DNA of 64,000 nt from Chitinophagaceae bacterium (lineage in GTDB: Bacteria; Bacteroidota; Bacteroidia; Chitinophagales; Chitinophagaceae). Position numbers and translations under genes: made by a program. This document shows, in pieces, positions 44,672 to 53,829 of the stretch. The notes beneath the pieces were generated by a model that was not told the origin of the DNA, did not search any database, and saw only the letters and a list, made by a program, of their open reading frames with translations. The DNA is taken from NCBI GenBank assembly GCA_023229465.1, contig JALNZE010000011.1, forward strand, positions 33,240 to 97,239, given 5' to 3'. Numbering within the stretch: position 1 is the first letter of the stretch; every line of letters begins with the position of its first letter.

Positions 44672-45433
44672 ATGAGCAGGATTATCATCAGTGTGAAAGA
44701 GTTGCACAAACAATATGGCGATTTTGAAGCAGTGAAGGGGATTAGTTTTGACGTGATGGAGGGGGAAATATTTGGACTTCTCGGACCGAATGGCGCAGGT
44801 AAGTCAACTACCCTTGAAATTATTGAAACCCTGCGGCAAAAATCCGGAGGAAAGGTACTGGTGGATGGATTTGATCTGGACAAATCTCCTAATGAAATAA
44901 AAAAAATCATAGGGGTGCAATTACAAACTTCCGGCTTTTATCCCAGCCTCAACCTGGTAGAGCTCATCACGCTTTTTGCGGGATTGTATAATGAAGAAGT
45001 TGATCCGCTACTATTACTGGATAAAGTAAATCTCCGCGATAAGGCGAAAGCCAAATTTAAAGAAATGAGTGGCGGACAGAAACAACGCTTTTCAATAGCG
45101 ACCACTTTAATTAATCATCCAAAAATTATTTTTCTGGATGAGCCCACTACCGGATTAGATCCACAGGCAAGAAGAAATTTATGGGATTTGATACGGGATA
45201 TCAGAAGCAAGGGAACAACGGTGATTATCACCACACATTATATGGATGAGGCCGAAGTATTGTGTGATAGGGTAGCTATCATTGATAGTGGAAAAATTAT
45301 CGCGCTGAATTCTCCCGATAAATTAATTGATGAATTGGTAGCAACCGGTTTTGAAAGACCCAAAGAAGTGAAAAGAGCCAACCTGGAAGATGTATTTATT
45401 CAATTAACCGGGCATGCTTTACGGGAGGCATAA
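44672..45433 (+). CDS. ABC transporter ATP-binding protein
   Basis: ATPase of 253 residues of the DrrA/CcmA-like export group. Walker A GPNGAGKST, Q-loop VQLQTSG, signature MSGGQKQR (LSGGQ variant), Walker B IIFLDEPTTGLD, switch His in TTHYMDEAE. The protein ends soon after the nucleotide-binding domain. A permease gene is expected next in most loci, but the following gene encodes a YfiT-like protein, so the partner is elsewhere. The substrate is unknown. Confidence 0.92.
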   Translation: MSRIIISVKELHKQYGDFEAVKGISFDVMEGEIFGLLGPNGAGKSTTLEIIETLRQKSGGKVLVDGFDLDKSPNEIKKIIGVQLQTSGFYPSLNLVELITLFAGLYNEEVDPLLLLDKVNLRDKAKAKFKEMSGGQKQRFSIATTLINHPKIIFLDEPTTGLDPQARRNLWDLIRDIRSKGTTVIITTHYMDEAEVLCDRVAIIDSGKIIALNSPDKLIDELVATGFERPKEVKRANLEDVFIQLTGHALREA

Positions 45434-45443
45434 TTTTAAAGAT

Positions 45444-45467
45444 AATCAATCAATCAATCAATCAATC
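45444..45467 (+). repeat. (AATC)6 tetranucleotide tract
   Basis: Six exact AATC units, followed by AATTAATC, directly before the ATG at 45476. Such tracts can change length by slippage; here it lies in the leader and not in the coding frame. Confidence 0.85.
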
Positions 45468-45475
45468 AATTAATC

Positions 45476-46003
45476 ATGACCATTGATCCACGTTACCCCA
45501 TCGGCAAGTTTGAGCCACAACCATTTTCGACTGAGCAAAAAGAGAAATGGTTATTTGATATTAAATTCTTACCAGAGGAATTGGAACGTTCTATCGTAAA
45601 CCTGGATGCCATCCAGATACATAGCCCTTATCGTGAGGGGGGATGGACATTGCAGCAGGTAATACATCATGTGGCGGATAGCCATATGAATGCGTATATA
45701 CGTTTTAAATTGGGCCTCACAGAAGACAGTCCGACGATAAAGCCTTATGAAGAAAAAAAGTGGGCGCAATTGCCCGATGTTGAGGCGGTGCCTGTCAATG
45801 TTTCCTTAACTCTTTTACATGCATTGCACCAGCGTTGGTATCAAACAATAAAGGATCTTACCGATGCTGATTGGAACCGAACGGTTATTCATCCGCAACA
45901 TGGAAAAGAAATGAGTTTATGGTTTTTGCTGGGCATGTATGCCTGGCATGGCAAACACCATACCTCTCATATTACTTCACTCAGGGACGGTAAGGGTTGG
46001 TAA
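45476..46003 (+). CDS. YfiT/DinB-like putative metal-dependent hydrolase or thiol transferase
   Basis: Four-helix DinB-fold protein of 175 residues of the YfiT type. It begins DPRYPIGKFEPQ as that family does and keeps the three metal-binding His in QVIHHVADSH and YAWHGKHHTSHI. Relatives in Firmicutes transfer bacillithiol; whether this organism uses bacillithiol is not shown here. Its stop codon overlaps the ATG of the Nudix gene (TAATG), so the two are translationally coupled. Confidence 0.88.
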   Translation: MTIDPRYPIGKFEPQPFSTEQKEKWLFDIKFLPEELERSIVNLDAIQIHSPYREGGWTLQQVIHHVADSHMNAYIRFKLGLTEDSPTIKPYEEKKWAQLPDVEAVPVNVSLTLLHALHQRWYQTIKDLTDADWNRTVIHPQHGKEMSLWFLLGMYAWHGKHHTSHITSLRDGKGW

Positions 46004-46596
46004 TGGCTATTACACAGAAATCAGACGAAATGAATTCAATGAGAGATTTGAAATGGAAGATGCTGTCTTCAGAATATATTTTTGCCGACAGATGGTTTAA
46101 GGCGCGTGCTGACCGTTGTGAATTTCCTGATGGCAGAATAATTGACCCTTATTATGTAGTGGAGCTTCCGGATTGGTGTAATATGATTGTAATTACAAAA
46201 GAGGAACGGATTATCCTGGTTCGTCAATACCGTTATCCGGTTGATCAAACAACCTATGAATTGCCCGGAGGCATTATAGAAATAAATGAACAGCCTCTTG
46301 AAGCCGCTAAAAGAGAAATGGAAGAAGAAACGGGTTATACATCGGATGATATCGAGTTCTTATTACAGACGGCCCCTAATCCGGCTATCAATAATAATAC
46401 TGCCTATTTTTTTCTTGCCAGGAATGCAGTGCCAACTGTTTCAGAAAATCCGGACCTCTTTGAAGACATTGATGTAGTCTCATTTTCAAGAGAGGAAGTA
46501 TGGCAATTGCTCAAAGAAAACAAAATACAACATGGTGTACAGGTGGGGCCGTTGTATGAGGCTTTTGTAAAACTGGGCTGGTTGCGATTCGTTTAA
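46003..46596 (+). CDS. Nudix hydrolase (ADP-ribose pyrophosphatase-like)
   Basis: Protein of 197 residues with a complete Nudix box starting GGIIEINEQPLEAAKREMEE and continuing ETGY. The preceding YRYPVDQTTYELPGG is typical of NudF-type ADP-sugar pyrophosphatases. It overlaps the YfiT-like gene by one base. Other in-frame Met codons follow (residues 10 and 13), so the start may be slightly later. Confidence 0.9.
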   Translation: MAITQKSDEMNSMRDLKWKMLSSEYIFADRWFKARADRCEFPDGRIIDPYYVVELPDWCNMIVITKEERIILVRQYRYPVDQTTYELPGGIIEINEQPLEAAKREMEEETGYTSDDIEFLLQTAPNPAINNNTAYFFLARNAVPTVSENPDLFEDIDVVSFSREEVWQLLKENKIQHGVQVGPLYEAFVKLGWLRFV

Positions 46597-46618
46597 AAAA
46601 AAGGTAGTTTACCGGTAC

Positions 46619-47935
46619 CTATAAAGCAACTTCTCCCACCAGAAACACACTCCCGCAAACTAAAATCATATCATCTTTATGTGCCTGCATCAGTGCATTT
46701 TGTAAGGCAGCATTCACATCACTGAATGCATGTCCGTTTAATCCAAAGCTTTTTGCTTTTAGCTGCAGGCTTTCCGCATCCAATGCCCTCGGTATCTGTG
46801 CCTGTGCAAAATAATAAGAGGCTTCTTTGGGCAATAAAGACAGCACCGCATTGATCTCTTTATCTTTTACCATCCCTATAATTATATGCAAGTGATGATA
46901 GTCGGAAAGTTCAAGCTGTTTTTTTATTTCTGCCATTCCATCCGCATTATGGCCCACATCAAGTATCACTACCGGATGATGGTGTACAACCTCCCATCTT
47001 CCGTGTAAACCGGTCAGGTGTTTTACGCTGGATAATGCTTTCAGAATGTTGTCGTTGTCTGTTCGCCAACCCTGCAAATGCAACTGATGCGCCGCTTCTA
47101 AAACAGTAAGCAGGTTTTTGGTTTGATAAATTCCCGGAAGATCAAGCTTGTACTGTTGATGATGGTCCCGTTTGGTATCAGCTACCTCTACGGTTAATTG
47201 ATCATGTTCATAGTTCCATCCTGCTATATATCTTTTTTCCCCCGCATACAATAGTTTCGATTCATCTTTGCCACCATTCAGGTTCGCGGAAACGGTTTCA
47301 AAAACACTACGGATATCATTAGTTACTTCGCCAATCACCACCGGTATTCCTCTTTTTATAATACCCGCTTTTTCAAAAGCGATCTTTTCCAATGTATCAC
47401 CCAGTATATTCATGTGATCCCATCCGATATTAGTAATGATGCTTAGTTCAGGTGTGATGATATTGGTGCTGTCTAACCGGCCACCCAGTCCTACTTCTAT
47501 GACTGCGATATCTATCTGCTTTTTCGCGAAATAATCAAAAGCCATGGCAACCGTGATCTCGAAGAAGGAAGGCGCCAACTCATCAATAAGGGGTTGAATT
47601 CTTTGGGTAAAATCAATCACATATTGTTCATCACACCATTGGCCATTCACTTTTATTCGTTCCCTGAAATCTTTTAAATGCGGTGAAGTATATAAACCTG
47701 TTTTATAGCCCGCTGTTTGCAGAATGGCAGCCAGCATATGGCTGGTAGAACCCTTTCCATTGGTTCCTGCTATATGAATAGATTTAAAGCTATCCTGGGG
47801 GTTCCCTAAGGCCTCACATAACTGTATGGTATTGGTAAGGTCTTTTTTATACGCGGAAGCACCCAGGCGACTGAACATGGGCAACTTATTAAAAAGATAG
47901 TCGATGGTTTGCTGGTATGTCATAAGCTGTTGCAA
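46619..47935 (-). CDS. folC: Bifunctional folylpolyglutamate synthase/dihydrofolate synthase
   Basis: Mur-ligase-like enzyme of 438 residues that makes dihydrofolate and adds glutamates to folates. P-loop HIAGTNGKGSTSHMLAA, SPHLKDFRERIKVNG, the metal loop EVGLGGRLDSTN, the omega-loop GWDHMNILGDTLEKIAFEKA, and a C-terminal domain with VLDVGHNADGM. The preceding TonB-like gene is 14 bp away. Start at the first Met or at Met5 is open. Confidence 0.93.
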   Translation of the reverse strand: MQQLMTYQQTIDYLFNKLPMFSRLGASAYKKDLTNTIQLCEALGNPQDSFKSIHIAGTNGKGSTSHMLAAILQTAGYKTGLYTSPHLKDFRERIKVNGQWCDEQYVIDFTQRIQPLIDELAPSFFEITVAMAFDYFAKKQIDIAVIEVGLGGRLDSTNIITPELSIITNIGWDHMNILGDTLEKIAFEKAGIIKRGIPVVIGEVTNDIRSVFETVSANLNGGKDESKLLYAGEKRYIAGWNYEHDQLTVEVADTKRDHHQQYKLDLPGIYQTKNLLTVLEAAHQLHLQGWRTDNDNILKALSSVKHLTGLHGRWEVVHHHPVVILDVGHNADGMAEIKKQLELSDYHHLHIIIGMVKDKEINAVLSLLPKEASYYFAQAQIPRALDAESLQLKAKSFGLNGHAFSDVNAALQNALMQAHKDDMILVCGSVFLVGEVAL

Positions 47936-47949
47936 AGATGCAACAATAA

Positions 47950-48828
47950 TTAACCGCGAAGTTTGAAATTGAATACCAATGTACCGGTTTGTGCTTCTTC
48001 GTTGCCACTGTTTAATTTTAAACCGCGTGCTTTACGCAAGGCAATATTGCGCACCTGTTGGTTGGTGGTGGTGGTACCGTGCTGGTTAACGATTGCCTGG
48101 ATTACATTTCCGGCTTTGTCAACGGTTATGTCAACGGCTACTTTTGCATTCTCATTAAAATCATCTTCAAAAGAAGGCAGTTTGGTTATTCTTCTGCCAT
48201 CCAAACCACTTCGGATACTTACACCGCCATTTCCGCCGGTACCACTGGCCGCATTTCCTTTATAACTGTCTGAATTTGGATTCCCATTTGGGTTACCCTG
48301 GTCGCCCTTGCCACCTGCTATTCCCTGGTTTTTTGCCCCATTGTAAGAATCGGCCCTGTTACCACTGGATGTGGTGCTGGTTCCACCTTTAAAGAGCGCT
48401 TTTGGTTTTGGCGGAGCAGGTATTGGATGGGTTACTGTTGCCGTACTTATTTTTTTAACTGCCGCGGGTGAGCTTATGACGGCTTTGGTAACAGGTTTAT
48501 TTTTAGCGTTATTTACTGATGGGGCATCGCCATCCGCATATTCATCGGGTTGTATTTTGGGCAGTGGGGTAGTTTCCTGTATTGATTGGGGAGGAGCCGT
48601 TTTGCTATCCTCCGTAACAGAAGGATCGCCTGGTATTTGTGGGGCAATATCCCCCATACCTGTTTCACTGTTACCCAGATTCACTTCTATGCCGTCCCCA
48701 AAATCCGGAACCGGTATTTGGGGTAATGTCCACTGCAATGAAAAAAAAAGTAAAAACAATGATCCACAGATCACCCCTGTATAAGCGGATGCCTTGATGT
48801 TTTTGTCTCTTTCAAAATTCGCTGACAT
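47950..48828 (-). CDS. TonB family protein (energy transducer-like)
   Basis: Periplasm-spanning protein: one N-terminal membrane helix (AYTGVICGSLFLLFFSL), a long Pro/Lys then Gly/Asn-rich linker (GGKGDQGNPNGNPNSDSYKG), and a C-terminal domain with VAVDITVDKAGNVIQAIV, as in TonB and TolA-like C-termini. No exbB/exbD genes are adjacent. Three Met starts are possible (48873, 48846, 48828); a -7 element at 48849-48856 leaves the last as most likely, giving 292 residues. Cotranscribed with folC. Confidence 0.82.
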   Translation of the reverse strand: MSANFERDKNIKASAYTGVICGSLFLLFFSLQWTLPQIPVPDFGDGIEVNLGNSETGMGDIAPQIPGDPSVTEDSKTAPPQSIQETTPLPKIQPDEYADGDAPSVNNAKNKPVTKAVISSPAAVKKISTATVTHPIPAPPKPKALFKGGTSTTSSGNRADSYNGAKNQGIAGGKGDQGNPNGNPNSDSYKGNAASGTGGNGGVSIRSGLDGRRITKLPSFEDDFNENAKVAVDITVDKAGNVIQAIVNQHGTTTTNQQVRNIALRKARGLKLNSGNEEAQTGTLVFNFKLRG

Positions 48829-48848
48829 GGATGTGTAATTACTCATAT

Positions 48849-48856
48849 CAAATGTA
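48849..48856 (-). promoter_or_regulatory. -7 promoter element of the tonB-like/folC operon
   Basis: Minus-strand TACATTTG, exact TAnnTTTG match, 20 bases before the start codon chosen for the TonB-like protein. Confidence 0.5.
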
Positions 48857-48945
48857 CATTCATTATAACCCATTCACTCAGATGTTGAAAATTACATGCT
48901 AATGCATTGGGTAATCCACTTTTGGGGTATAAAGAAAGGTTAAGA

Positions 48946-49716
48946 TTAGTTCCTGAAAAATACGTCATACCCGAATCTCAGTAACGTAGCGCTGATAATG
49001 AGCAGGAAAAAAATCCGGATGAATTTGTTCCCTTTCTTAATCGCCAGCCTGGCACCCAGTATGCCACCAAGGCCGTTGCAGATGGCCATTGGAATGGCAA
49101 TATGCCAGAGAATCGTACCTTTTAACAGAAACAAAACAATTGAGCCAAAATTGGTAGACAGATTGATGATTTTTGCATTGGCACTGGCATGTAAAAAATC
49201 AAATCCCAACAAACTGATAAAAGCCAATACTAAAAAGCTACCGGCACCCGGACCGATAAAGCCATCATAAAATCCTATTCCGATACTGATGATTAAAGCA
49301 TAGCTGATTTCCTGTTGTGCCGAAAGTTTTGTATGGGTATGCTGTCCAAAATTCTTTTTGGTATAGGTATACAGGGCTACTATGATTAATACAAGGAAGA
49401 TGATGGGTTTCATGTATTGGTTACTCACCAATGTGAGTATTTCTGAACCGGCAAATGCTGCCAGGAATGCAGTCATACACATAATGGATGCCAGTGACCA
49501 TTTGATCTTTACCTGTTTAACATATTGCCAGGCGGCAAATGCGGTTCCGGTAAACGCGGGAACTTTTAAAGAACCAATTACAGTAGCTACCGGTAACTGG
49601 GGTAGTAATATTAGCGCGGCGGGTGTTTGAATAAGTCCGCCACCACCTGCAATGGCATCAACAAATCCGGCGCTGAAAGCAAACAGGCAAAGTAATACAA
49701 GTGTGAGGGTATCCAT
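48946..49716 (-). CDS. TSUP (TauE/SafE) family sulfite exporter-like permease
   Basis: Integral membrane protein of about 256 residues with seven to eight helices and the two repeated motifs of the family: FVDAIAGGGGLIQTPAALIL near the start and GFYDGFIGPGAGSFLVLAFI in the second half, then NGLGGILGARLAIKKGNKFI. Family members move sulfite, sulfonates or other sulphur anions. The substrate is unknown. An in-frame Met four codons earlier is possible. Confidence 0.9.
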   Translation of the reverse strand: MDTLTLVLLCLFAFSAGFVDAIAGGGGLIQTPAALILLPQLPVATVIGSLKVPAFTGTAFAAWQYVKQVKIKWSLASIMCMTAFLAAFAGSEILTLVSNQYMKPIIFLVLIIVALYTYTKKNFGQHTHTKLSAQQEISYALIISIGIGFYDGFIGPGAGSFLVLAFISLLGFDFLHASANAKIINLSTNFGSIVLFLLKGTILWHIAIPMAICNGLGGILGARLAIKKGNKFIRIFFLLIISATLLRFGYDVFFRN

Positions 49717-49745
49717 ACAATGCTGCAAGATAAGTAGGGAACTAA

Positions 49746-50666
49746 TTAGGCTGATTTGTTTTTGTGCCTGGTATTCGCGAGGATTAAACCGGTGATTACC
49801 AGCACGCCACTAATGATATGAATAGTTGAAACCTGTTCTCCTAAAAATAGTACCGCTTCCCAGGTACTGAAGAGGGGGATGAGGTTGCCGAATAAAACCG
49901 TTCTTCCCGCACCCAATCTATGTATGGCCAGGTTCCAGCAAAGAAAGGCAATCACAGAAGTACCTGCACCCAGGTAAAGGATGGCGCTAAACAGGGATAG
50001 ACTCCAATCTGTTGGGCCACTATACAATAATTCAACAAGGTAAAAGGGGAATAGCATCATGGTTCCGGCAGCAAAAATGACAAACAGAAAATTTAGTGAA
50101 GAGATCGTTTGTGGTTTTTTTCTAACGAGGATATTATACACGGCAAACGCGAAAGCGCCTGTTAAAACCCAAAGATCACCGGTTGAAAAATGGAAAGAAG
50201 CCAGTGCCTGTATGCTTCCTTTTGAGATTAGTACCAGTATGCCAATAATGCAGATAACGATACCTGTTATGCGAAAGGGGCTAAGCTTTTCCTTAAGGAA
50301 TATCACTGCCATAACAGTAGCGAAAATGGGTGAGGAGGTAGTGCCAATCAGTGCCATATTAATGGCTGTGGTAGAATGCCCCGCTATATAGATGAAGGTA
50401 TTAAAAAGGGCAATGCCGGTTAGGGCCACCCAGCCCAGGTACCGGATATTTTGAACGATAATTTTTTTTTCGGCTTTACATTTTTGCCAGGCAAAAGGAG
50501 CAATGATAAGGGTAGCGGTGAGCCACCTGTAAAAGGCAAGACTAACCGGCCCGATTTGTTTCGTAACGCCTCTTGAAATAATAAAATTACCCGACCATAA
50601 AATGGTGGCCAGCACTGCTAATGCGATGCCCAGGTAAATATCTTTTTTTGAGTGGGTAGCATTCAT
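49746..50666 (-). CDS. EamA/DMT family transporter
   Basis: Ten-helix drug/metabolite transporter of about 306 residues made of two EamA repeats. Seen: GIALAVLATILWSGNFIISR at the start, LAFYRWLTATLIIAPF, and in the second half VWLVLTG-like GDLWVLTGAFAFAVYNILVR and YLGAGTSVIAFLCWNLAIHR. The frame is open up to 50774 but this would overlap the radical SAM gene; the Met at 50666 lies seven bases after that gene's stop codon, so the pair is probably one operon. Confidence 0.9.
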   Translation of the reverse strand: MNATHSKKDIYLGIALAVLATILWSGNFIISRGVTKQIGPVSLAFYRWLTATLIIAPFAWQKCKAEKKIIVQNIRYLGWVALTGIALFNTFIYIAGHSTTAINMALIGTTSSPIFATVMAVIFLKEKLSPFRITGIVICIIGILVLISKGSIQALASFHFSTGDLWVLTGAFAFAVYNILVRKKPQTISSLNFLFVIFAAGTMMLFPFYLVELLYSGPTDWSLSLFSAILYLGAGTSVIAFLCWNLAIHRLGAGRTVLFGNLIPLFSTWEAVLFLGEQVSTIHIISGVLVITGLILANTRHKNKSA

Positions 50667-50673
50667 TGGTTGG

Positions 50674-51987
50674 CTATACATACTTTTCTCCACCTGCAAA
50701 ATGATGTTCATAATCTCCCTTGATTCTTTCCATTGAGGGGTTGAAATAGCCGAATCGTACTTTGGGAAATTCATCCTGTATCAGTTCCATTAATTGTTTT
50801 ACACCAAGCCTTTCACCGGTTTCATTTATCCCTATTTTTCCCATATACCAATCGGGGTCTATGTTAAAATTGCGCCATTGTATCATGTTCAAATCCGTAT
50901 CAATAATCAGCTTTCGCAATGCTTCATATTCTTCTATGCTATCCGTCATGCCGGGGAATACAAAATAATTAATACTCGTCCAACCCCCAAAACCACGAAC
51001 AACTTTGAGGCTCTCCATAATGTCTTCAAATTGATAATTATTGGGCCGGTAATAAGGTTCGTAAATATGTTTTCTGGCAGAGTTGGTACTAACCCGGATG
51101 CTGTTCAAACCGGCCTCGCATAAAGCTTTAACCGCATCGGGTTTGGAGCCATTGGTATTAATATTGATATTCCCTTTATCCGTATGTTTCCTGATCTGAA
51201 TAATAGATTCCCTGATCGTCTCCCACATCAATAATGGCTCTCCTTCACAACCCTGTCCAAAACTGATGATGGGGAATGGCGCATTCAATAAATGGGGCAC
51301 TGTAAATTCTACAATTTCTTCGGTGAGGGGTTTAAAAGTAAGCCTGTCCTGCGTTGATACAATCGTTTCTTCTTCCGGCTGAAAAGAAATACAGCCGATG
51401 CAATTGGCATTACAGGCTGGTGAAGTGGGAACCGGACATTCCCATCGCCCTAATGCAAAATTCCTGGCTGCCGGACAATTGTAGGTAAGGCAACAATTTT
51501 CCATGAGGTGTTTTACCAAACGGTTTTGAGGATAAGCTGCTAAAAGTTGTTGTGTGCCCTTTTTAATTTTTTCGTCATCATATCCAGTGCATTCCTGCCG
51601 GATATCTTTTTCTATCCTAACTGCCGGCACATAATTTTTATCATCCAACCAACCTACTGCTGTATAACAGAATAAAGGCAAGGTTGGCGCATCCGGTAAT
51701 GTTTCATAGGCAGCCAGGTAAAGCCCGGTATGTGCAGGTGGAATAAATGCCGCCACGGCCCATCCCTTTTCACAAAGACGCATATTGCCTGTTTGTACAT
51801 CTATGCCAATGCCTCTTCTGCCCGGTAATTCATACAGGTTACCTCCTTCAGGTAATTCTATCCATTCTTCATCCGGAACGGGAAAGGCATCCCATCCCGC
51901 ACGACCGGTAGTATACAAACTGGTATCCTCAAATATATTTCCATTACCATCAGAATACAATAGGTAAGGCGATTGTTGTAAAGCCAT
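50674..51987 (-). CDS. Radical SAM protein of unknown function
   Basis: Protein of 437 residues. The radical SAM cluster motif is CNANCIGC (Cys192, 196, 199), followed by PIISFGQGCEGEPLL, which binds AdoMet, and a barrel with ININTNGSKPDAVKALCEAG. An N-terminal domain of about 185 residues precedes it and ends in a Cys-rich part (NCCLTYNC at 165-171, WEC at 184) that could hold a further cluster. I know no function for this layout. A transporter gene follows within 7 bp, so it may act on something that is moved. Confidence 0.82.
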   Translation of the reverse strand: MALQQSPYLLYSDGNGNIFEDTSLYTTGRAGWDAFPVPDEEWIELPEGGNLYELPGRRGIGIDVQTGNMRLCEKGWAVAAFIPPAHTGLYLAAYETLPDAPTLPLFCYTAVGWLDDKNYVPAVRIEKDIRQECTGYDDEKIKKGTQQLLAAYPQNRLVKHLMENCCLTYNCPAARNFALGRWECPVPTSPACNANCIGCISFQPEEETIVSTQDRLTFKPLTEEIVEFTVPHLLNAPFPIISFGQGCEGEPLLMWETIRESIIQIRKHTDKGNININTNGSKPDAVKALCEAGLNSIRVSTNSARKHIYEPYYRPNNYQFEDIMESLKVVRGFGGWTSINYFVFPGMTDSIEEYEALRKLIIDTDLNMIQWRNFNIDPDWYMGKIGINETGERLGVKQLMELIQDEFPKVRFGYFNPSMERIKGDYEHHFAGGEKYV

Positions 51988-52052
51988 ATAAAATACATGT
52001 AATTAAAAAAAAGAAGCGATCAGCAAAACACTTCCACTTTCCGCTATCTGCG

Positions 52053-52625
52053 TTATGCGTTCAGCTTACTACGACAAAACTCGTTAAATTCCAGTTCTTC
52101 TTTAGCAGAACTTTGCGATTCAATGGCTTTCTGGATGAGTTTATTATTCTTGAAGTCGATCGTTAGTAACCCATCTTTCAAAACCACATTGGCAATTTGC
52201 GACCATGAATAAGATTTTTTTGGCAAAGAGTTAATCAGGATGCCTGAATTATCAAAAGCTACTTCCTGTGGAAATTTCACCTGCTTTTCAAGAATCACTC
52301 CCAGGAAATAAAGGATGGTTATAATGCCCGGTCCCGACATTACTCCCCAGCCAATAGTAGCCAGCAGCAGCCCGAACCGGTAAAAAGGCATATGCCCTTT
52401 TTTTTGCCTGTAATAACAATACACCCACCACCCAAGCATACCTATAATGAGTACTATAAAGAGGTAGTTATAACGGTTGAAATCCTTAAAACCATGGTTG
52501 GAAATCGTGTAAGAAAGGGAATAGCCTAAAGTTGCTATAGAAAACATCAGCATCAGGCGGCTGATCAAATCTACGAGCGCATAATCCGGACTTTTAAAAA
52601 CGATGATATAATCGTATACTTTCAT
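52053..52625 (-). CDS. Hypothetical membrane protein
   Basis: Protein of 190 residues with three or four hydrophobic segments (LMLMFSIATLGYSLSY, YLFIVLIIGMLGWWVYCYY, FGLLLATIGWGVMSGPGI, IITILYFLGVILE) and a cytoplasmic C-terminal part that resembles a small PH-like domain (VAFDNSGILINSLPKKSYSW, then LTIDFKNNKLIQKA). No named family recognised. It lies 14 bp downstream of the agmatinase-like gene, probably in the same operon. Confidence 0.7.
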   Translation of the reverse strand: MKVYDYIIVFKSPDYALVDLISRLMLMFSIATLGYSLSYTISNHGFKDFNRYNYLFIVLIIGMLGWWVYCYYRQKKGHMPFYRFGLLLATIGWGVMSGPGIITILYFLGVILEKQVKFPQEVAFDNSGILINSLPKKSYSWSQIANVVLKDGLLTIDFKNNKLIQKAIESQSSAKEELEFNEFCRSKLNA

Positions 52626-52639
52626 GTTGGGAAAAAAAA

Positions 52640-53683
52640 TTAAGAATGGTTATTTACCAGCAAATTACATAATCGCCACAAAACCCTGGCACCTACATTA
52701 CTGTCCCAATCGTTTTGTCCAACACCAATTTCAACCAGGTCGAAACCCAGCAGTTCGCGTCCGCTGCCACTGATTCTTTTAATGAGATAACAGATCTCTT
52801 CTATTTCAAAACCACCCGGAACCGGTGTACCTGTATTGGGGCAAAGCTTCCTGTCTAAACCGTCAATATCAAAACTGATATATACTTTATTTGGCAACTT
52901 ATTTACGATTTCATCGGTAATATGTTTCCAGGTTTCACCTTCATATTTTCTTTCCCTGATTTCTTTATCAAAATAGGTGATTACCCTGTAATTACTATTG
53001 CAAACCAGGTTCCATTCTTCTTCGCTGTAATCCCTGACACCTACCTGCACCAGTTTTTCCAGCGCCGGTATCTCGTTTAAGGCATTATACATAACAGAAG
53101 CATGCGAATAGGTAAAGTATTCATAGCTTTTTCGAAGGTCGCAGTGTGCATCTATCTGTAAAACCCCAAAAGCGCCATGCTTTTCACCAAGCGCCTTCAT
53201 ATAACCAAGTGAAGTGCTATGATCGCCACCTAAAAGTCCTACGAGTTTATCTCTATCCAATAATTCTTTGCACTGTTCATAAACCCATTGGTTAAGTTTT
53301 GCGCTGCCTTCGTTTATTTCTTTAAGGCTTTTGCACATGAATTTGTTCTTTTCCACGGGTTCTCCTTTCGAAATATAATCGATATACAGCTCTGCTTCTT
53401 TGCGCAGGTAATCACTTTTCATCAAAATCCGCTTGTCAATCTCTCTCATAAAGAAGCCCTGTTTCCAGCCTTCTTTACCGTCAGTATCCAGTATATCTAC
53501 CTGCTTGCTTGATTTGTATACGTGTTCTGCTGCCCTTGAGGTACTGGCGCCATAACTAACGGTTACCTCCCAGGGTACCGGAAGAATAACTAAACGGGCC
53601 TCATCCTCTGTAAAGGGTAAACCGAAGATGTTGTTATTGGGATTGCCCACGGCATTGTGGTCGAACTTAGATAGATCTGGCAT
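52640..53683 (-). CDS. Agmatinase-like ureohydrolase family protein
   Basis: Arginase/agmatinase fold of about 347 residues with the Mn site complete: His in LLGGDHSTSLGY, DAHCDLR (Asp, His, Asp), SFDIDGLD (two Asp) and a late Glu in FDLVEIGVG. The N-terminal part (ARLVILPVPWEVTVSYGAST) is usual for agmatinases. It may hydrolyse agmatine or formimino-glutamate; polyamine or histidine genes are not adjacent. A start ten codons earlier is possible. Confidence 0.88.
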   Translation of the reverse strand: MPDLSKFDHNAVGNPNNNIFGLPFTEDEARLVILPVPWEVTVSYGASTSRAAEHVYKSSKQVDILDTDGKEGWKQGFFMREIDKRILMKSDYLRKEAELYIDYISKGEPVEKNKFMCKSLKEINEGSAKLNQWVYEQCKELLDRDKLVGLLGGDHSTSLGYMKALGEKHGAFGVLQIDAHCDLRKSYEYFTYSHASVMYNALNEIPALEKLVQVGVRDYSEEEWNLVCNSNYRVITYFDKEIRERKYEGETWKHITDEIVNKLPNKVYISFDIDGLDRKLCPNTGTPVPGGFEIEEICYLIKRISGSGRELLGFDLVEIGVGQNDWDSNVGARVLWRLCNLLVNNHS

Positions 53684-53710
53684 GGTGATTGCTTGAAGTT
53701 GCAACGGGCG

Positions 53711-53718
53711 CAAATTTA
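53711..53718 (-). promoter_or_regulatory. -7 promoter element of the agmatinase-like gene
   Basis: Minus-strand TAAATTTG, exact TAnnTTTG match, 27 bases before the start codon at 53683. Confidence 0.5.
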
Positions 53719-53803
53719 AATGAAAGTTTGGAGTTTGTGGATTGAAGTTTATAAAACCTTGTTACTAAGTTGATAAACTTCTCCTAAAATGTTGTTTTTG
53801 GGC

Positions 53804-53811
53804 TACTTTTG
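53804..53811 (+). promoter_or_regulatory. -7 promoter element of the ccm genes
   Basis: TACTTTTG, exact TAnnTTTG match, 18 bases before the ccmE ATG at 53830. Confidence 0.5.
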
Positions 53812-53829
53812 CATTGAAAAATGTATAAA

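Noticed and set aside
50667..50774. Longer N-terminus for the EamA transporter
   Set aside because: It lies in the 3' end of the radical SAM gene and reads as another frame of it.
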